DNA of 64,000 nucleotides from Haematobia irritans (Eukaryota > Arthropoda > Insecta > Diptera > Muscidae), in contig NC_134398.1 of assembly GCF_050003625.1 (NCBI RefSeq), positions 80,074,003 to 80,138,002 of the forward strand, written 5' to 3'. The translations under genes and the position numbers were made by a program. Below, piece after piece: positions 12,002-24,465 of the stretch. The stretch's first letter is position 1. Every line of letters starts with the position of its first letter. Below the pieces are notes generated by a model. The model worked only from the letters and a program-made list of their open reading frames with translations. It was not told the DNA's origin and did no database searches.

Positions 12002-14714
12002 CACTGAAAAAACAGTGAACCCTTTTCCATTGCAAAATGAACTAAACTGTAGTAATATTGACCATGATTTAGCCCTTAAGATTTTTTTCAACTTGTCTAG
12101 TTTATAATTCTCTTAAATTTTAGTTAATCTATAACATTGTATTTTAGTTCATTTTTACAACACCATAAGATTTATATACCCCTACCAAGTTAAAAAGTCA
12201 GTATTATTTTGGTTTACCTGCTTATTTTTTGGGAAACCCGATAATAAAATGTGGTTAACAGTCTCTTTAAAATGTCGACGACTAAACTATTTTTAAATCA
12301 ATTATTCCACAGTACAGAGAAATTAAAAAATTAAAGAAACAACAACCCGTTTTACTATTATGAAAATTTTCATACATTAAAATTCAACTTTCTTTAAGCA
12401 AAAGTACTTTATTATAAAAACTTATGATGAGAGTTCTTAATACAATGTTTTTGTGAATAAAAACTATGACCACGTGGAACAAGAAAGTAGTTTATTTTAA
12501 CTCGCTATTTGGACATTTTGACTTTTCCTTAGTTTTTTATTCATCGTTAGTATATTCACATATCTTGCTGAAAAAAATGGAAGAAATAATGAAAATTGTT
12601 AAAAATTAACATGTAATAAAATATAATTTTTAATCTCTTTAAATTAGCTTGTAACTTACCATATTTGGGGGCATTTTATTAAATGGTGTAAGGAATTCAA
12701 CTTTTCTTAGACAAACGTACCTCATAAAGTTTGTACCTGAAACAATTAGAGAAATAATGAATTATGTAATATATTAAGTCATAACACTGTGTTGTTATCG
12801 ATGTGAAGGACATAATACAATAAATATTATTGTCAAAAGAAAGCCAAAGTTTTAATATAAAACTTACCAATTCTCTATTAAATTGTACGCTGAGGTTAAA
12901 AAGTTATCGAAATTCATTTGGGGATACTCTGAAATTAAATATTTATTTTTTACATTAAATAGAAAACATTAAATTGGTTTCCAAAAAATCTAATTAAAGA
13001 AATAATATGCATAAAAAAACTAAATATTCTGGTTAAAAGAATGTTAAAGAAAGCTTACCAATTCATAAAAATGTTTCCAAATTGTTATTTTGAAATTAAA
13101 TATTTGTTTTTTACAATAAAAATATTAAATTTGTTTCCAAAAATATTTGATTATTGTAATACCAAAATAAGGTATTAAAAACATGTAATTTTGACAATAA
13201 AAAGGTCATAAAAATTTAAATATTCTAGTGAAAAGAAAGCCAAATTTTAAAAGAAAACTTACCACTTCTCTATTAAATTATACGCTGAGGAGGAATATAA
13301 AAATATGCCCGAATCCATCTAGGGGTTGCTCTGAAATTAAATATTTTTTTTACAACAAAGAAAAACATTAAACTAGTTAAAAAAAAAAATAATAATAATT
13401 AGCAAATAATAATATACATAAAGAATATTATTTTTTGAAAGAAAACCACATTGAAAAAGAACTCTTACCTATTTATCATTAAACTATACGCTGAGGTGTA
13501 ACAAACAATTTTCCAAATTCATCTGGAGTTACTCTGAAATTTAATATTTATTTTTTACATTGAATAATAAAAATTAAATTAGATAAAACAATTTCAATAC
13601 ACTTTCCATTTCAGCATTTTTTCCTAAATATTGAACATTCTTAATAACTTTTTTCTAATCTACCGATCATCACTTCGCCATCGTACATCTCATCGCTAAA
13701 ATATTAATAACTTTCATTTCAAAGTTTTAATAAACAAACACCAATATATGTCTAAAAAACCAAAATATTCCATACCTTTATATTCCCTTGTTACATACTT
13801 GCTAAAAAGATGCAACAGCCCACGCCAACGCCAACTATACAACTGAAGCATGCCAAACAAAACCAAGCAAAACCAAAACATTCCTACAACAACAAAAACA
13901 CATGTGCCTTCATTGAAAACAACACCTCATCCAGACAAATAAACCATTCGCCAATAATAAACACACACACAAACCACTGAAAGAACAAAAACAACCCCAC
14001 GCTCAGATATACACAACATCCCCATCACTCGCTACCATTTCTCATTATTGGATTGCATGCTCTCACTCTCAAAAAAAAAAATTCAAGTAACATCATCTTA
14101 AACATATTCCAATTTGACGAGAAAGATCTCTGTACTATGCATTAGTTCATCGCATCTGTCCACAATTTACTCTAAAAACAATACTCTTAAATGCATATCA
14201 GTATAAGAACGATGAAACGTTTAACTTAAAATTAGCAAAAACTTCATGAAATTATATCTACCCATTTTTGACGAAAATGTCTATAAATTTAATTACATGT
14301 GAACTAAAAATATTTCATTGAGAAATGTTTTACCAACTATTATTAACTATAGGAATTGCCAGTAAGAAATTGCTATCCGCTTTCAAGTTCAATTTTCGTA
14401 AAAAAATATTTTCTCATACAAAAACTCTTTATAGTAAATTACACTTATTACTTAGAAAGTATTTTACATTTCATAAGTAGTTTTATAGTATGACGAAAGA
14501 ATTATTAACTACCAGTTAAGAAAATTTTTAAGGAAATTTCCATCGTATTTTGTAGGCTATGAACTAAACGATTGCTACTTAGAATTTGTAAAATTTCCTT
14601 TCGAGTAGTTAATTTTCGTTGAAGATACGAAAAATGAACTAAAATTCTGGAAAATTCTTGTAATAAATTATTGTAAAAATCTTCTTAAATTTACGAGACA
14701 CTTTTTTTTCTGTG
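12002..14714. mobile_element. Family C TIR element, copy 2 (2713 bp)
   Basis: Same ends as copy 1 (CACTGAAAAAACAGTGAACC on the left; ..TTTTTTTTCTGTG on the right) with TA flanks (12000-12001, 14715-14716). It keeps the minus-strand exon-like segment (12660-12736) and three or more AACTTACC modules (near 12866, 13258, 13467). No transposase. It is inserted within family F copy 1. Confidence 0.8.
12660..12736 (-). other. Exon-like segment inside family C copy 2
   Basis: 77 nt between acceptor CTAATTGTTTCAG and donor ATATG/GTAAGT on the minus strand, with an open frame ending ..TPFNKMPPNM. Compared with 2989-3065, length, frame and both splice sites are kept while substitutions have occurred. 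Confidence 0.4.
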
Positions 14715-15764
14715 TATATACATATTGCTTCTATGTCAATCGAGTTGTGTTTTTTCATTCTGGATTTAGTTTTAAACAAGAGAGAAAAAAAAATATTTTC
14801 AAATTATTTATTAAAAGATTAGAATAATTTCCGCCACTTTGTCAGACTGCTGTGAAAGGAAGGACCACAGACGATTTCGGTTGTTGTCGCCTTGGGGATC
14901 AAACACGGAGTTTTTTATCCAGTCTGTGGGATTTATATTCCAATTGTCATCATGGGCTACATCACAGATTTTATAAGTCTGTGGGATTTTTATCCCACGC
15001 ACAAAAATAATTTAAAGTTTCCATCAATTTACACATCGAGGCCAGAAAGATATTTATAACTTCTTTGATCGAAATAAAATGCAATAAAGAAGCAGTCCTG
15101 CCATTATACATTAGTCAAAAGTCGAGAACAGGACACTAAATATTAGAAATTCTAACGTGACGAAGAGAGTCTGAAAATTTCGGCAATTCATACAGGCAAA
15201 ACTGACGGAACTCTCAAGACGAAGGTAGACCATTTGCCAATTCCATATGAATATTTTAACACTTAATTAGAATAAGAACCACATCAAAGTTTCATTACAC
15301 GTGTACCGAAAGTATCATCTATAAGGATATGTATATTCGAATTATATAACTTGCATAATTAAACTTAAAGAGCATGGCCGGAATAAATGGTAGCAAGGGT
15401 CAATAGTAGATAGGATCTGGTGTGAGGGCCGTTACAACAGTTTTATAGGAAGAATAAAATAAGGCGTACGAAAGTTGAACCAAATTGTACTCCACATTTT
15501 GAGATTTCCACAAAGCATACATTAGTTCATTTCTATTATTTTTGGGAATCGTACGAAAATGTTCATTTGCTTTAGTTCATATTAAACGTATGTGTATGGG
15601 TATTGAACTTTATTTAGTTCATAAATACTGAAAAAACAACCATTTCATTGGACTGTGGAAAATTTCGCAGAAACTAATAAAATTTATCTGCAAACAAATA
15701 TATTTTTTTCAACAAAAATAAGTAAAATTTAGCATTAGTTAACTACGGAATTTTTTTCTGTGTG

Positions 15765-15819
15765 GTGGAGGGTACATAAGATTCGGCCTGGCCGATCTTA
15801 CGTCCGAACACACTTGTTT
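15765..15819 (+). repeat. Family D terminus (continuation of 11735-11937)
   Basis: GTGGAGGGTACATAAG, then TTCGGCCTGGCCGATCTTA and a final CACTTGTTT. It completes the D copy broken at 11937. Confidence 0.7.
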
Positions 15820-16009
15820 ACTTTGAAGTACAAGGGCAGTTCGGAAACTTCTTAGCCTACCACAAAAAGCGCGGTATAAACAGAAAAAACTTAAGTGTTT
15901 TGGAAACTTCCATCTCTGTTATGAACACATGTTAAATTTTGTTTCGATCTGGCAACTCCTTCATATAGAAACAGGTGTTCCACAAAGACGCATCCGCAAT
16001 TTGTTTACA

Positions 16010-17696
16010 ATGGAACAATTAGAAATGCCTGCTGTCATTAAATATTTACATAAAAAAGTTTATTGGGCCAAGAAATGATATGGTGAATGTGTTAGGTGAA
16101 AGTGCTCCTTCATATGCAACAGTAAAAAATTGGGTTGCTGAATTTGAACGTGGTCGTACAAGCATTGAATATGAACCACGTAGTGGACGCCCAAAACCAG
16201 CAACAACAACATGAATTGTAGCAAAAGTGCATGATATGGTATTAAATGATCGACGAATAAAAGTGCGTCAAATTGCTAATATCATGGGCACCTCAAATGA
16301 TCGAGTTCATTCAATTTTGCATGAAGAACTACAGATGAAAAAGCTTTCTGCAAGATGGGTGCCGCATTTGTTAACAGTCGATCAAAAACGCATAAGATTG
16401 AACATTTCTCAAGCTTGTTTAGATCGTTTTAAGCGAAATAAATGAATTTTAAGCGTAGTTTCATAACTGTTGATGAGAACATGGATCCACCACTATACTC
16501 CAGAGACAATAGAACAATCCAAACAATGGACTGAAGCTGAAGGAAGTTCCCCAAAGAAGGCAAAAACAATTCAATCGGCTGGTAAGGTTATGGCAACGGT
16601 TTTTTGGGGCTTCAAAGGTATTTTATTGATTGACTATCTGCAAAATGGTAAAACAACAAATTCAGAGTACTATTGCAAACTTTTGGATCAATTAAATGTA
16701 CAAATTCGAGAAAAACGTCATGCACTAAAAAAAATATTGACCTAATATGGAAGATTATGCACCTTAAATTTTAGGACTCGAAATTTACGCAATGCTAAGG
16801 ACAAAATTCTTTCAAATAATGACATTTTAGTTAAAAGAAAGTTTATAATTCTTGCTTCAAAATTTTTTTCATTAAATTTAGAACACAAATCTTGAAATTT
16901 TGCATCCCTCTGTTGAAGTTGTAGATCTTTGAAGTAAGGCAAATGTTCCGTAAAATAAAGAAAAACATTTTTAATTTAAAGAAATCATCTTTAACTCAAC
17001 TGACATATTGAATTTTTAAATTTAAGGTAAAAATGCTTCAAGTATAGGCTAACACTTATTTTAAGGATTTGAATCTTTGGTTTAAAGTTTTTTTTTTTAA
17101 CATTAAGAAAACAGTTTTTACTTTGTACTTGGCATAATTTGGATTTTGAAACTGGAATTTGTTTATACATGAATACCTTTATTAATATATCGCAAACACA
17201 GAATAAAAATTCGATGAATGAGATCTGTATCCAATTTTAACTTTTTTGGATCCTAGATTTAAATATCTTTATTTTAAAGAAGCCGCATCTTTGGCTCGGA
17301 ATCAATACCAAAATCCTTAAAGGAAGGTCAAAATCTTTGGATCAAAGTAAACTTTTTTTTTGAGTGTGGCTTACAACACAAAAAATAATTTTTCATCAAG
17401 ACAACGCACCAGCGCACAAGAGTGTTTTAACAATGGCTAAAATCAACGAATTAAAGTACGAGTTGCTTGACCCCCCACCTTATTCTCACGATTTAGCTCC
17501 CAGTGACTTTTACTTGTTCCTAAATCTACAAAAATTCCTTGCTGGCAAGCGTTTTACCTCAAATAAAGATGCTATTACAGTTGTAAACCACTATTTTGAA
17601 GACCTTGAGGAAAACTAATTTATTCAAGGGATAGAATTGCTAGAAAAGCGTTGGACTAAGTGTATTGAAGTTTCAGGAGATTGTATTGAAAAATAA
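16010..17696 (+). pseudogene. mariner transposase pseudogene
   Basis: Family motifs are clear: RWVPHLLTVDQKRIRLN (the WVPHxL signature), ITVDE at the first catalytic Asp, ATVFWGFKGILLIDYLQ, IIFHQDNAPAHKS at the second Asp, and PPYSHDLAPSDFYLF (YSPDLAPSDYxLF signature with the third Asp). Lesions: a frame shift near 16050-16075, a TGA near 16212, a stop near 16442, a one-base insertion just after the first catalytic site (GATGAGAACATGG, about 16475), the MITE, and a stop near 17617. The start fits the family N-terminus MEQLEMPAVIKYLHKK. Normal length is about 345 residues. It cannot be functional. Confidence 0.9.
16723..17366. mobile_element. Family A MITE (644 bp) inside the mariner gene
   Basis: Ends CACTAAAAAAAATATTGACC and TTTTTTTTTGAGTG, diverged from the CACTGAAAAAAATATTGTCG ends of the copies at 33850-34503 and 55962-56618. 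The right part has the family word TTTGGCTCGGAATCAATACC. The flanks are TG/TG (16721-16722, 17367-17368); removing the element and one TG restores the transposase frame RHGLQHKKIIFHQDN. Confidence 0.8.
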
Positions 17697-17762
17697 AAAT
17701 ATTTTTGAAAAATTAACTATTCTCTTTCATTGATAGGCTAAGAAGTTTCCGAACCGCCCTCG

Positions 17763-18019
17763 AATTAATTTTAATTTGGATTTTTAAACTGGAATTTTCT
17801 GTTTATGAATAGCTTTTTTAATATAACGTAAAAAGAGAATGAAATTCGATAAATTAGATCTATATATATATTTGAATTTTACTGATCCTATTTATAAATC
17901 TAGATGAGTCTCTCATAAATGTCGTTATGTTAAAGAAGCCTCATCTTTGGCTGGGAATCAATTCCAAAATCCTTAATGGAAGGTCAAAATCTTTGAATCA
18001 AAGTAAACTTGTTTTGAGT
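17763..18019. repeat. Family A MITE, right-half fragment
   Basis: Closely matches the right ~250 bp of the MITE at 16723-17366 (GGATTTTTAAACTGGAATTT, TCTTTGGCTGGGAATCAATT, TCAAAGTAAACTTG). It has no left half. Confidence 0.6.
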
Positions 18020-19875
18020 GTACGAACAACCAAAGTGTACGCACAACCATTTTTTCTCCGAGAGAAACGAATAATCTTTGTAACTATGTTCATAATAAAC
18101 AACCTATGTACTTAGTATCTCTTTTGCCGAAAATCTAATTACGAAAGCTTATGCTATGTCAAGTAGGGATGTTATTCATGGACATATCATTAATTATTAT
18201 CACACTCAGATTGTCACCTTAACGAAAAAAAATCTTGCTGAAAATATAAACGAATATAAATCAAAATCGACAAAACTCGATTGTGGAGAAATCCACAGTT
18301 ATAATCTCTGCAACAATTCATCAAGAAAATTCTTCATGGTTAAACAAAAATCAATAAACGATTTATTTAAATTGAAATTTGCAATTAAATTACGATTTAC
18401 ACAAAATATAAAGGAAATATCATTTTGGAATATGGAGGAACCACCATCACCTATTCCAAATTCTAACTGTTATATTTTAAATGCTCTCTATTTAGGCTAG
18501 ATTAGGGCATTTCTATGAATCGAATTAGGATTTGGCCAAAATGGTTGCAAAGACAAACCAATACAAAACATAATTCCCTCATTTACAATCAAACCGTGCA
18601 GCCGTTGTCGAATATTCCAAGCCATAGAATTGCACTGCGCGTCACGCACACAGTATGCGTGAGTTGGATGTAAGGCACGTACGATGAGATTGCTGTCAAT
18701 AGATTTCCTAGCAATGCATCCATCCAACCACTCCCATAAACAATGCATGCGTCCATATGGATGCAAAAGCATTTTGTCGAAATTTATCAACAAATTGCAG
18801 TCATTGAAATCCAATTATGAGCCAACCATGGTTTAGATATTCCAGCCACCAATTGTTTTCGACTTTTCGAATACACCAGCTGTACACAGGATAGAGAAGG
18901 AACCGAAAAAAATGACATGTTCGGCTCATATTGCAAAGCGACAACCAGAACAGATTTCCATACCTGCCATTCTGCCACACTTGTAAATCGTTCTAGGGGT
19001 TTCCTTGCAGTGGATTTGTGGAGTCTGTCGCATGATGTTCAATCAAAAAAATATTCTGGGCAAATGTGTTCATTATCGGAATTGCTAATCGGATTATCGG
19101 ACCAACAAAGACTGCTGCATAGTGCATTATGGCCGGCGTTGTTAACAGGAATTCCAGTATACAGCAACATTGACAGTAATTCCAATTTTTGGTAGATTTT
19201 ATTAAACGAAAATGAAAAACGGCAGGTCAATTTGTGATTGTGGCATTCATTGCGTTTCACCACCGCTCAACCCGTGGGATGGGTAACATTTGCTAGAGAG
19301 ATTACGAGTATGAACAGCATAACACCAAATGGTTGTGACAATTTGGCACCAAGTTATTTTCAACATTTACATGTACTCAAACAACAACGTAAGTGAAAAT
19401 TTAATCACCCGAACTGATCAAAATTTCATTAGAAATTATGAGTGACGAATGAGGGTTAAATGCGATATCTTTGTTAAGGGATCTACGTATCTGCTCAAAT
19501 ACTCAAACACCCTTGTTTAGTTCCGGTATTTTCCGTCTGCTCTTATTTCGTTCGATGTCCCTTATATGAAAATATTCCTTAGCAGTTGATGAAGACTCTC
19601 CACCACCAACATTTTTGCAACATGAACAATCAGACCACAACAAAAGTTAAATGTGAAACAAAACGGAAGCGTCTATCGCTTCTACGCCGGGGTGACCAGA
19701 CTCAACAAATCTATATAAACCTAGATAAGTGATATGTCAAATAATTTTTTTTGTCACAATTTTGACGAAATAAAAGTAAATCACTTACAGAAATAACAAT
19801 TGGTTTAACCACTTTGTAATAAGATCCAGTCGTCAAGTGAGTTTGAAAATGTACAAAAGAATTGTCTGAGATTAG
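18020..19875. other. No recognisable gene; less AT-biased sequence
   Basis: From about 18490 to 19720 the base composition is more balanced than in the neighbouring repeats and I find no repeat words shared with the rest of the window, so it may be original intergenic DNA. Frames up to about 105 codons exist on the minus strand (18497-18814), but they have no recognisable domain and overlap frames on the other strand. I do not call a gene. Confidence 0.4.
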
Positions 19876-20180
19876 CTGCGCTGAAAAATATATTGGCTTA
19901 ATATGAAAGACAATTTACACAATATTAAAAATAAATAAATGATATTGAAAATAAATAAATGTCAATTGAAAGAACATATATAGGGCTTGCTTTAAAAAAT
20001 TTGTTTAAAATTGTCGTCACTCTGGTAAATCGTATGTCTTTGAAGTAAGAAAATTTCTCCTAAAATTAGACACATTTTTCATTTAAAAAATCTTAATTCT
20101 TAATTAATTTTAATTAAAGATAATTGTAGATAATAGGCTAATACTTAATATGAAGATGTTGCATCTTTGGTTTAGATTTT
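19876..20180. repeat. Family A-like MITE, left-half fragment
   Basis: Resembles the left half of the MITE at 16723-17366: CGCTGAAAAATATATTGGCTTAATATG, CTTTGAAGTAAG and ATAGGCTAATACTTA occur in the same order. It ends where the D repeat begins. Confidence 0.5.
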
Positions 20181-20452
20181 TTTTATTCCCTCCACCATTG
20201 AATGGGGGTATATTAACATTGGCATTTCATTTGGAACACATCAAAATATTGTTTTCGGAACGCACTAAGTATATATATTCTGAGTCGTAGTGAAATTCTC
20301 TGCCGATCTACCGATGTCAGTCCGTCCGTCTGTTGAAATCACGCTAACTTCCGAATGAAAGAAGCTATCGACTTGAAACTTGGCGCAAATAGTTGTTATT
20401 TATGTAGGTCAGATGGTATTACAATTATGTCATATCGAACCACGTTTAGCTA

Positions 20453-22191
20453 CACTGTTAGAAAAATATGTTTTTCATATGTTCCGATATAAATAAAATG
20501 TGTTTCGGGCACAATTTTAAAACACAATATATTTAAGTGCAAACATGTAATGTTCCTAAACTAACACTAAATGTTTGGGACATCTATGTTAATATGTTAG
20601 AATATATTATGTTTGGGGCATGAATGTTTCATAAAAATCATATGTGTGAATGCAAACATATATAAATTTACAAATTTCGACTAAACATACATATGTTGTG
20701 ATATTTTATTCAAAGCGACAGAGAGAGTATAAGGAAAGAAATAGAGATGGAAACCGGGAGAGTTGACAAAAGATATCAACATAACATAGCGAAAGAATCA
20801 ATAGAGAACAATTTCTGTATGTTGTTTCGGAAAACTGTTTAATGATAAGGCCAAAAATTTGATATGCTTAAGTCTAAATATTATTTAATATGAATAAAGA
20901 GAATAGACATTCGGAACCAAGAGAATAGACATTTGAAAAACAAACAGCATATGTTTTCACCTTGGGAGCAGCATTTTATGTATGTGTGGACATATGTTTT
21001 GTTTATCATTTTGGCATTATGGGCACAATTTTTTTCTTGGTTCGTTAAAAGGAATCAGGGGTCTTCATAAAAATAACGAAAGGGCACTATACTCTTTTTA
21101 GAGTTGGGACAGTAAAATAAAATAAGGAGGAAATAGTGAAAAATTACACAGTAAAATGTATAAAAACAAAGTTTAGTTCCTCTTTATTAATAAGTAGCCC
21201 ACGAGGAGTTGACGGACACCTTCAAATATAAAAGCGGACATTAAGTTCGAGTTTTGTAGCTAAAACAATTTAAAAAGTTTATTTTCTTTAAAATGAATTA
21301 TTAAAGAAAAATAAAAGGCATTTTAGATCGATGGTGTTAAATGCTAGTAAAAAACTGTTCACGCCTAAATATATTTATGTTTATATTATAAAATTATATA
21401 TGTATGTTTATACTCGACTCCACGTTCTTCTTTTGTTAGAGTATTTGAATTCCTTCCAAATTTTAAAGTTTTGTACCAAAAACAGTTTTTTGTTACAAAA
21501 CTGTCATTTTTGCAATAAAAAAATAATATTTTATCCAAAAATCAGTCAATTTCGTTTATATCAAGCACTGTTACTGACTATAAATCTTTAATAACCGACA
21601 TTTCGAAGTTTCATTATAAAAATTTAATATAGTATAAATATAAATGTGTAAATTAAAAAAAAAAAAGTGTTCGATCGGAGCAGGGATTGAACCCACGACC
21701 CTTTGCATGCAAGGCAGACATGATAACCACTACTCCACGTGACAAACAAATGTATGATTCTGTTAAATAATGTTATGTTTGCATGGGCTCGTGAGCGCTG
21801 CAAACTATGCTATATAAATGTAACTTATAACGATAATTATCTACTGGTGACTATAACAGCTACGTCGCCCAGCGTAGCGAAAGGTAAAATTTAAAAAAAA
21901 TTATAAAAGTGAATAATTTCTTCAACATTATTTGTATTACAGAAAAAGGTACCAAGAACTAAAATATTTCGTGGAAGTGAAAATTACGAGTATGTTAGAG
22001 AATGAGCACAATCGTCTTTGCGAAAAATTCTTCCAAGCATATAATATTTTTGGGCTCAAAATGCTTCCAAACATATAATATGTTCACATAAAACAAACAT
22101 ATTAATGTTTCGGCAGTATCCAATAATATATGTGCTTCCTGCAAAATATGTTTGGAACATATGTTAAAGAAGCGATTTTTTTTTGAGGGCG
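20453..22191. mobile_element. Family I element, longest copy (1739 bp), with tRNA-like sequences
   Basis: Left end CACTGTTAGAAAAATATG; right end (inverted) CGCCCTCAAAAAAAAATCGC. The flanks are TA/TA (20451-20452, 22192-22193) inside a D copy. It begins and ends with ATATGTTTGG words, has a CGACAGAGAGAGTATAAGG stretch near 20717, and a core shared with 10838-11732. No transposase. Confidence 0.6.
21677..21742 (-). repeat. tRNA-like module, minus strand
   Basis: On the minus strand A-box-like TGGAGTAGTGG and B-box-like GGGTTCAATCCC, with CTTGCATGCAAAGG between them. Its divergent plus-strand partner is reduced to GCTACGTCGCCCAGCG near 21861-21876. Confidence 0.5.
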
Positions 22192-22446
22192 TATATATAA
22201 ACCGACCACCAGATTTGACTTGCTGATTCTCTTGGAAAAGCAAATTTTGTCCAATTTAGTTGAAATTTTCGTACGCCCTCTAATAACAGTGATAAAATTG
22301 GTCCATATCGGTCCAGAAATATACACATATGGTCAAAATAATAAGTACACGTTGGTATTTTTCTTCTTTGTCCTAATTTTTTAATTTGGCGTTGTAACTA
22401 CGACATGTAACTAAAGTTCAATATTGGCAGCACTGATTCAATATGA

Positions 22447-23899
22447 AACAAGTAAGGAAAGTCTAAAGTCGGGCGGGACCGACTATATTATACCCTGCAC
22501 CACTTTGTAGATCTAAATTTTCGATACCATATCACATCCGTCAAATGTGTTGGGTGCTATATATAAAGGTTTGTCCCAAATACATACATTTAAATATCAC
22601 TCGATTTGGACAGAATTTGATAGACTTTTACAAAATCTATAGACTCAAAATTTAAGTTGGCTAATGCACACAATTTTAGTAAAAAAATATGAGAAACATT
22701 TAAATTTGAAGCAATTTTAAGGAAACTTCGCAAACGTTTATTTATGATTTATCGCTCTATATATATGTATTAGAAGTTTAGGAAAATTAGAATAATTTTT
22801 ACAACTTTTCGACTAAGCAGTGGCGATTTTACAAGGAAAATGTTGCTATTTTGACCATTTTTGTCTAAATCAGAAAAACATATAAAGGGTGATTCTTTTG
22901 AGGTTAGGATTTTCATGCATTAGTATTTGACAGATCACGTGGGATTTCAGACATGGTGTCAAAGAGAAAGATGCTCAGTATGCTTTGACATTTCATCATG
23001 AATAGACTTACTAACGAGCAACGCTTGCAAATCATTGAATGGGAGCTGTATCTAAATCTGAACCGATTTCAATCAAATTTAGCACACATGACTATAATAC
23101 CAATTGTACTCCTTGTGCAAAATTTCAAGCTAATCGGGATAAAACTCTGGCTTCAGGGTCCATATAAGTACATATCGGGCGAAAGATATATATGGGAGCT
23201 ATATCTAAATCTGAATCGATTTCAACCAAATTTGGCACGCATAGCTACAATGCTAAATCTACTCCCTGTGCCAAATTTCAACCAAATTGGGCCAAAACTC
23301 TGGCTTTTAGGACCATATTAGTCCATATCGGGCGAAAGATATATATGGGAGCTATATCTAATTCTGAACTGATTTCAATCAAATTTTGCACACTTGACTA
23401 TACTACTAATTGTACTCCTAGTGCAAAATTTCAACCAAATTTGGGCAAAAATATGGCTTCTGGGGCCATATAAGTCCATATCGGGCGAAAGATATATATG
23501 GGAGCTATATCTAAATCTGAGCCGATATAAATCAAATTTTGCACACTTGACTATACGACTAAGTGTTATGTTTGTACAAAATTTCAAGCAAATCGGTATA
23601 AAACTCTGGCTGCTGGGTTCATATTAGTGCATATCGGGCGAAAGATATATATGGGAGCTATATCTAAATCTGAACCGAAAAACCGAACCAAAATCAATAG
23701 GGTTCTATTCTGACCCAAATTAGGAACATGTGCCAAATTTGAAGGCGATTGGACTTAAATTGCGACCTAGACTTTGATCACAAAAATGTGTTCACAGACA
23801 GACGGACGGACGGACGGAGCATTATTGCCAAAGACACCATGTGTCTATCTCGTCTCCTTCTGGGTGTTACACCCTGCCCTTATGGCACAGGGTATAAAA
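22447..23899 (+). repeat. Family E (GTCY)n interspersed repeat, copy 1
   Basis: Starts AACAAGTAAGGAAAGTCTAA, then GTCGGGCGGGACCGAC and TATACCCTGCACCAC. Tandem units contain GATATATATGGGAGCTATAT; then come CAGACGGACGGACGGACGG and a GGCACAGGGTATAAAA end, which partly inverts the TATACCCTGC near the start. Open frames across the tandem units (22998-23627) are repeat artefacts. A truncated mariner-like end sits at 22885-23040. Confidence 0.75.
22885..23040 (+). mobile_element. 5'-end fragment of a mariner-like element
   Basis: 156 bp nearly identical to 49422-49578 (AAGGGTGATTCTTTTGAGG.. to ..CTTGCAAATCATTGAAT), including the transposase start ATGAATAGACTTACTAACGA. It then stops and the E repeat resumes with GGGAGCTGTATC. 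The rest of the transposon is missing. Confidence 0.8.
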
Positions 23900-24465
23900 A
23901 AAAACGTAAAAATGTCATTATTTTTGTTTCCTGTGTTCTCTTTGTGATAAAGCGCTTTATTTGGATGGTCAAAAAAATAAGTACATTGTTCGTTTTTTTA
24001 CACCCAGAAAAAAGTGACCCCTTCTTTAAGTTAAAATGAATTCATTGTGAAGAAAGTTAATCTTCGTATAGCGCCAAACACATTTTTATTTTTTTGAACG
24101 ATGTGATTTTAGTTGAAATTAGGTAGAAGGCATTCCATATATTAGTTAACAGGTATCGATTACAGGTAGATAAAAGAAATATAGGAAAATTTCTTATATT
24201 CTAACAAGTGTGTCTCCTTAAGTTTTAAAAGGATTGAATACTTCTTAGTACGAATGAACTAAAATATTTATTTTTCTATGCCAAGTGTTATTCGTATGTA
24301 TGATAAGCTTTCAATAATAAAGAAGTTAGAATTATAATTTTATAAGAAATTTCACAAAATTTGAGGAATCTTGGTTTTAGTTCATATTTTGTTTATTTTT
24401 ACGAATGCTTTGTTAACAGTGAATAAAATTTTCTTGTTCAGTAGTAAATTCTTATACCCAGCGAA

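Larger units (their letters stand above)
11940..15762. mobile_element. Family F TIR element, copy 1, split by family C copy 2
   Basis: Left end CACCGAAAATAAAAGTAAAC; right end (inverted) CACAGAAAAAAATTCCGTAG. The flanks are TG/TG (11938-11939, 15763-15764). Excision restores the D word CAATCCATGGTGGAGGGTAC, so the two-base duplication is TG, not TA. Its own sequence (11940-12001 and 14715-15762) matches 44501-44860 plus 52800-52905 in inverse orientation. A short minus-strand frame near 14811-15002 has no recognised relatives. Confidence 0.7.
15831..17762 (+). mobile_element. mariner-family transposon, inactivated
   Basis: Inverted ends: left CAAGGGCAGTTCGGAAACTT, right (inverted) CGAGGGCGGTTCGGAAACTT, continuing CTTAGCCTA on both sides. 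TA precedes the left end; the right flank is AA. The transposase gene inside is broken several times and is split by a 644-bp MITE at 16723-17366. Confidence 0.9.
20181..22325 (+). repeat. Family D repeat (20181-20452 and 22192-22325) split by a 1.7 kb element
   Basis: The left part has CCCTCCACCATTGAATGGGG and a GTCCGTCCGTCTG tract. The right part resumes with TATATAAACCGACCACCAG and ends GTCCATATCGGTCC. The D terminus is missing, so this copy is incomplete. Confidence 0.65.

Noticed and set aside
18497..18814. 105-codon minus-strand ORF as a host gene
   Set aside because: No recognisable domain, no splice context, overlaps other frames, and no support beyond length.
22998..23627. Frames of 70-107 codons in E repeats (also 30866-31365, 58479-58727)
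   Set aside because: Periodic translation of GGGAGCTATATCTAAATCTG units, open on both strands, no domain.
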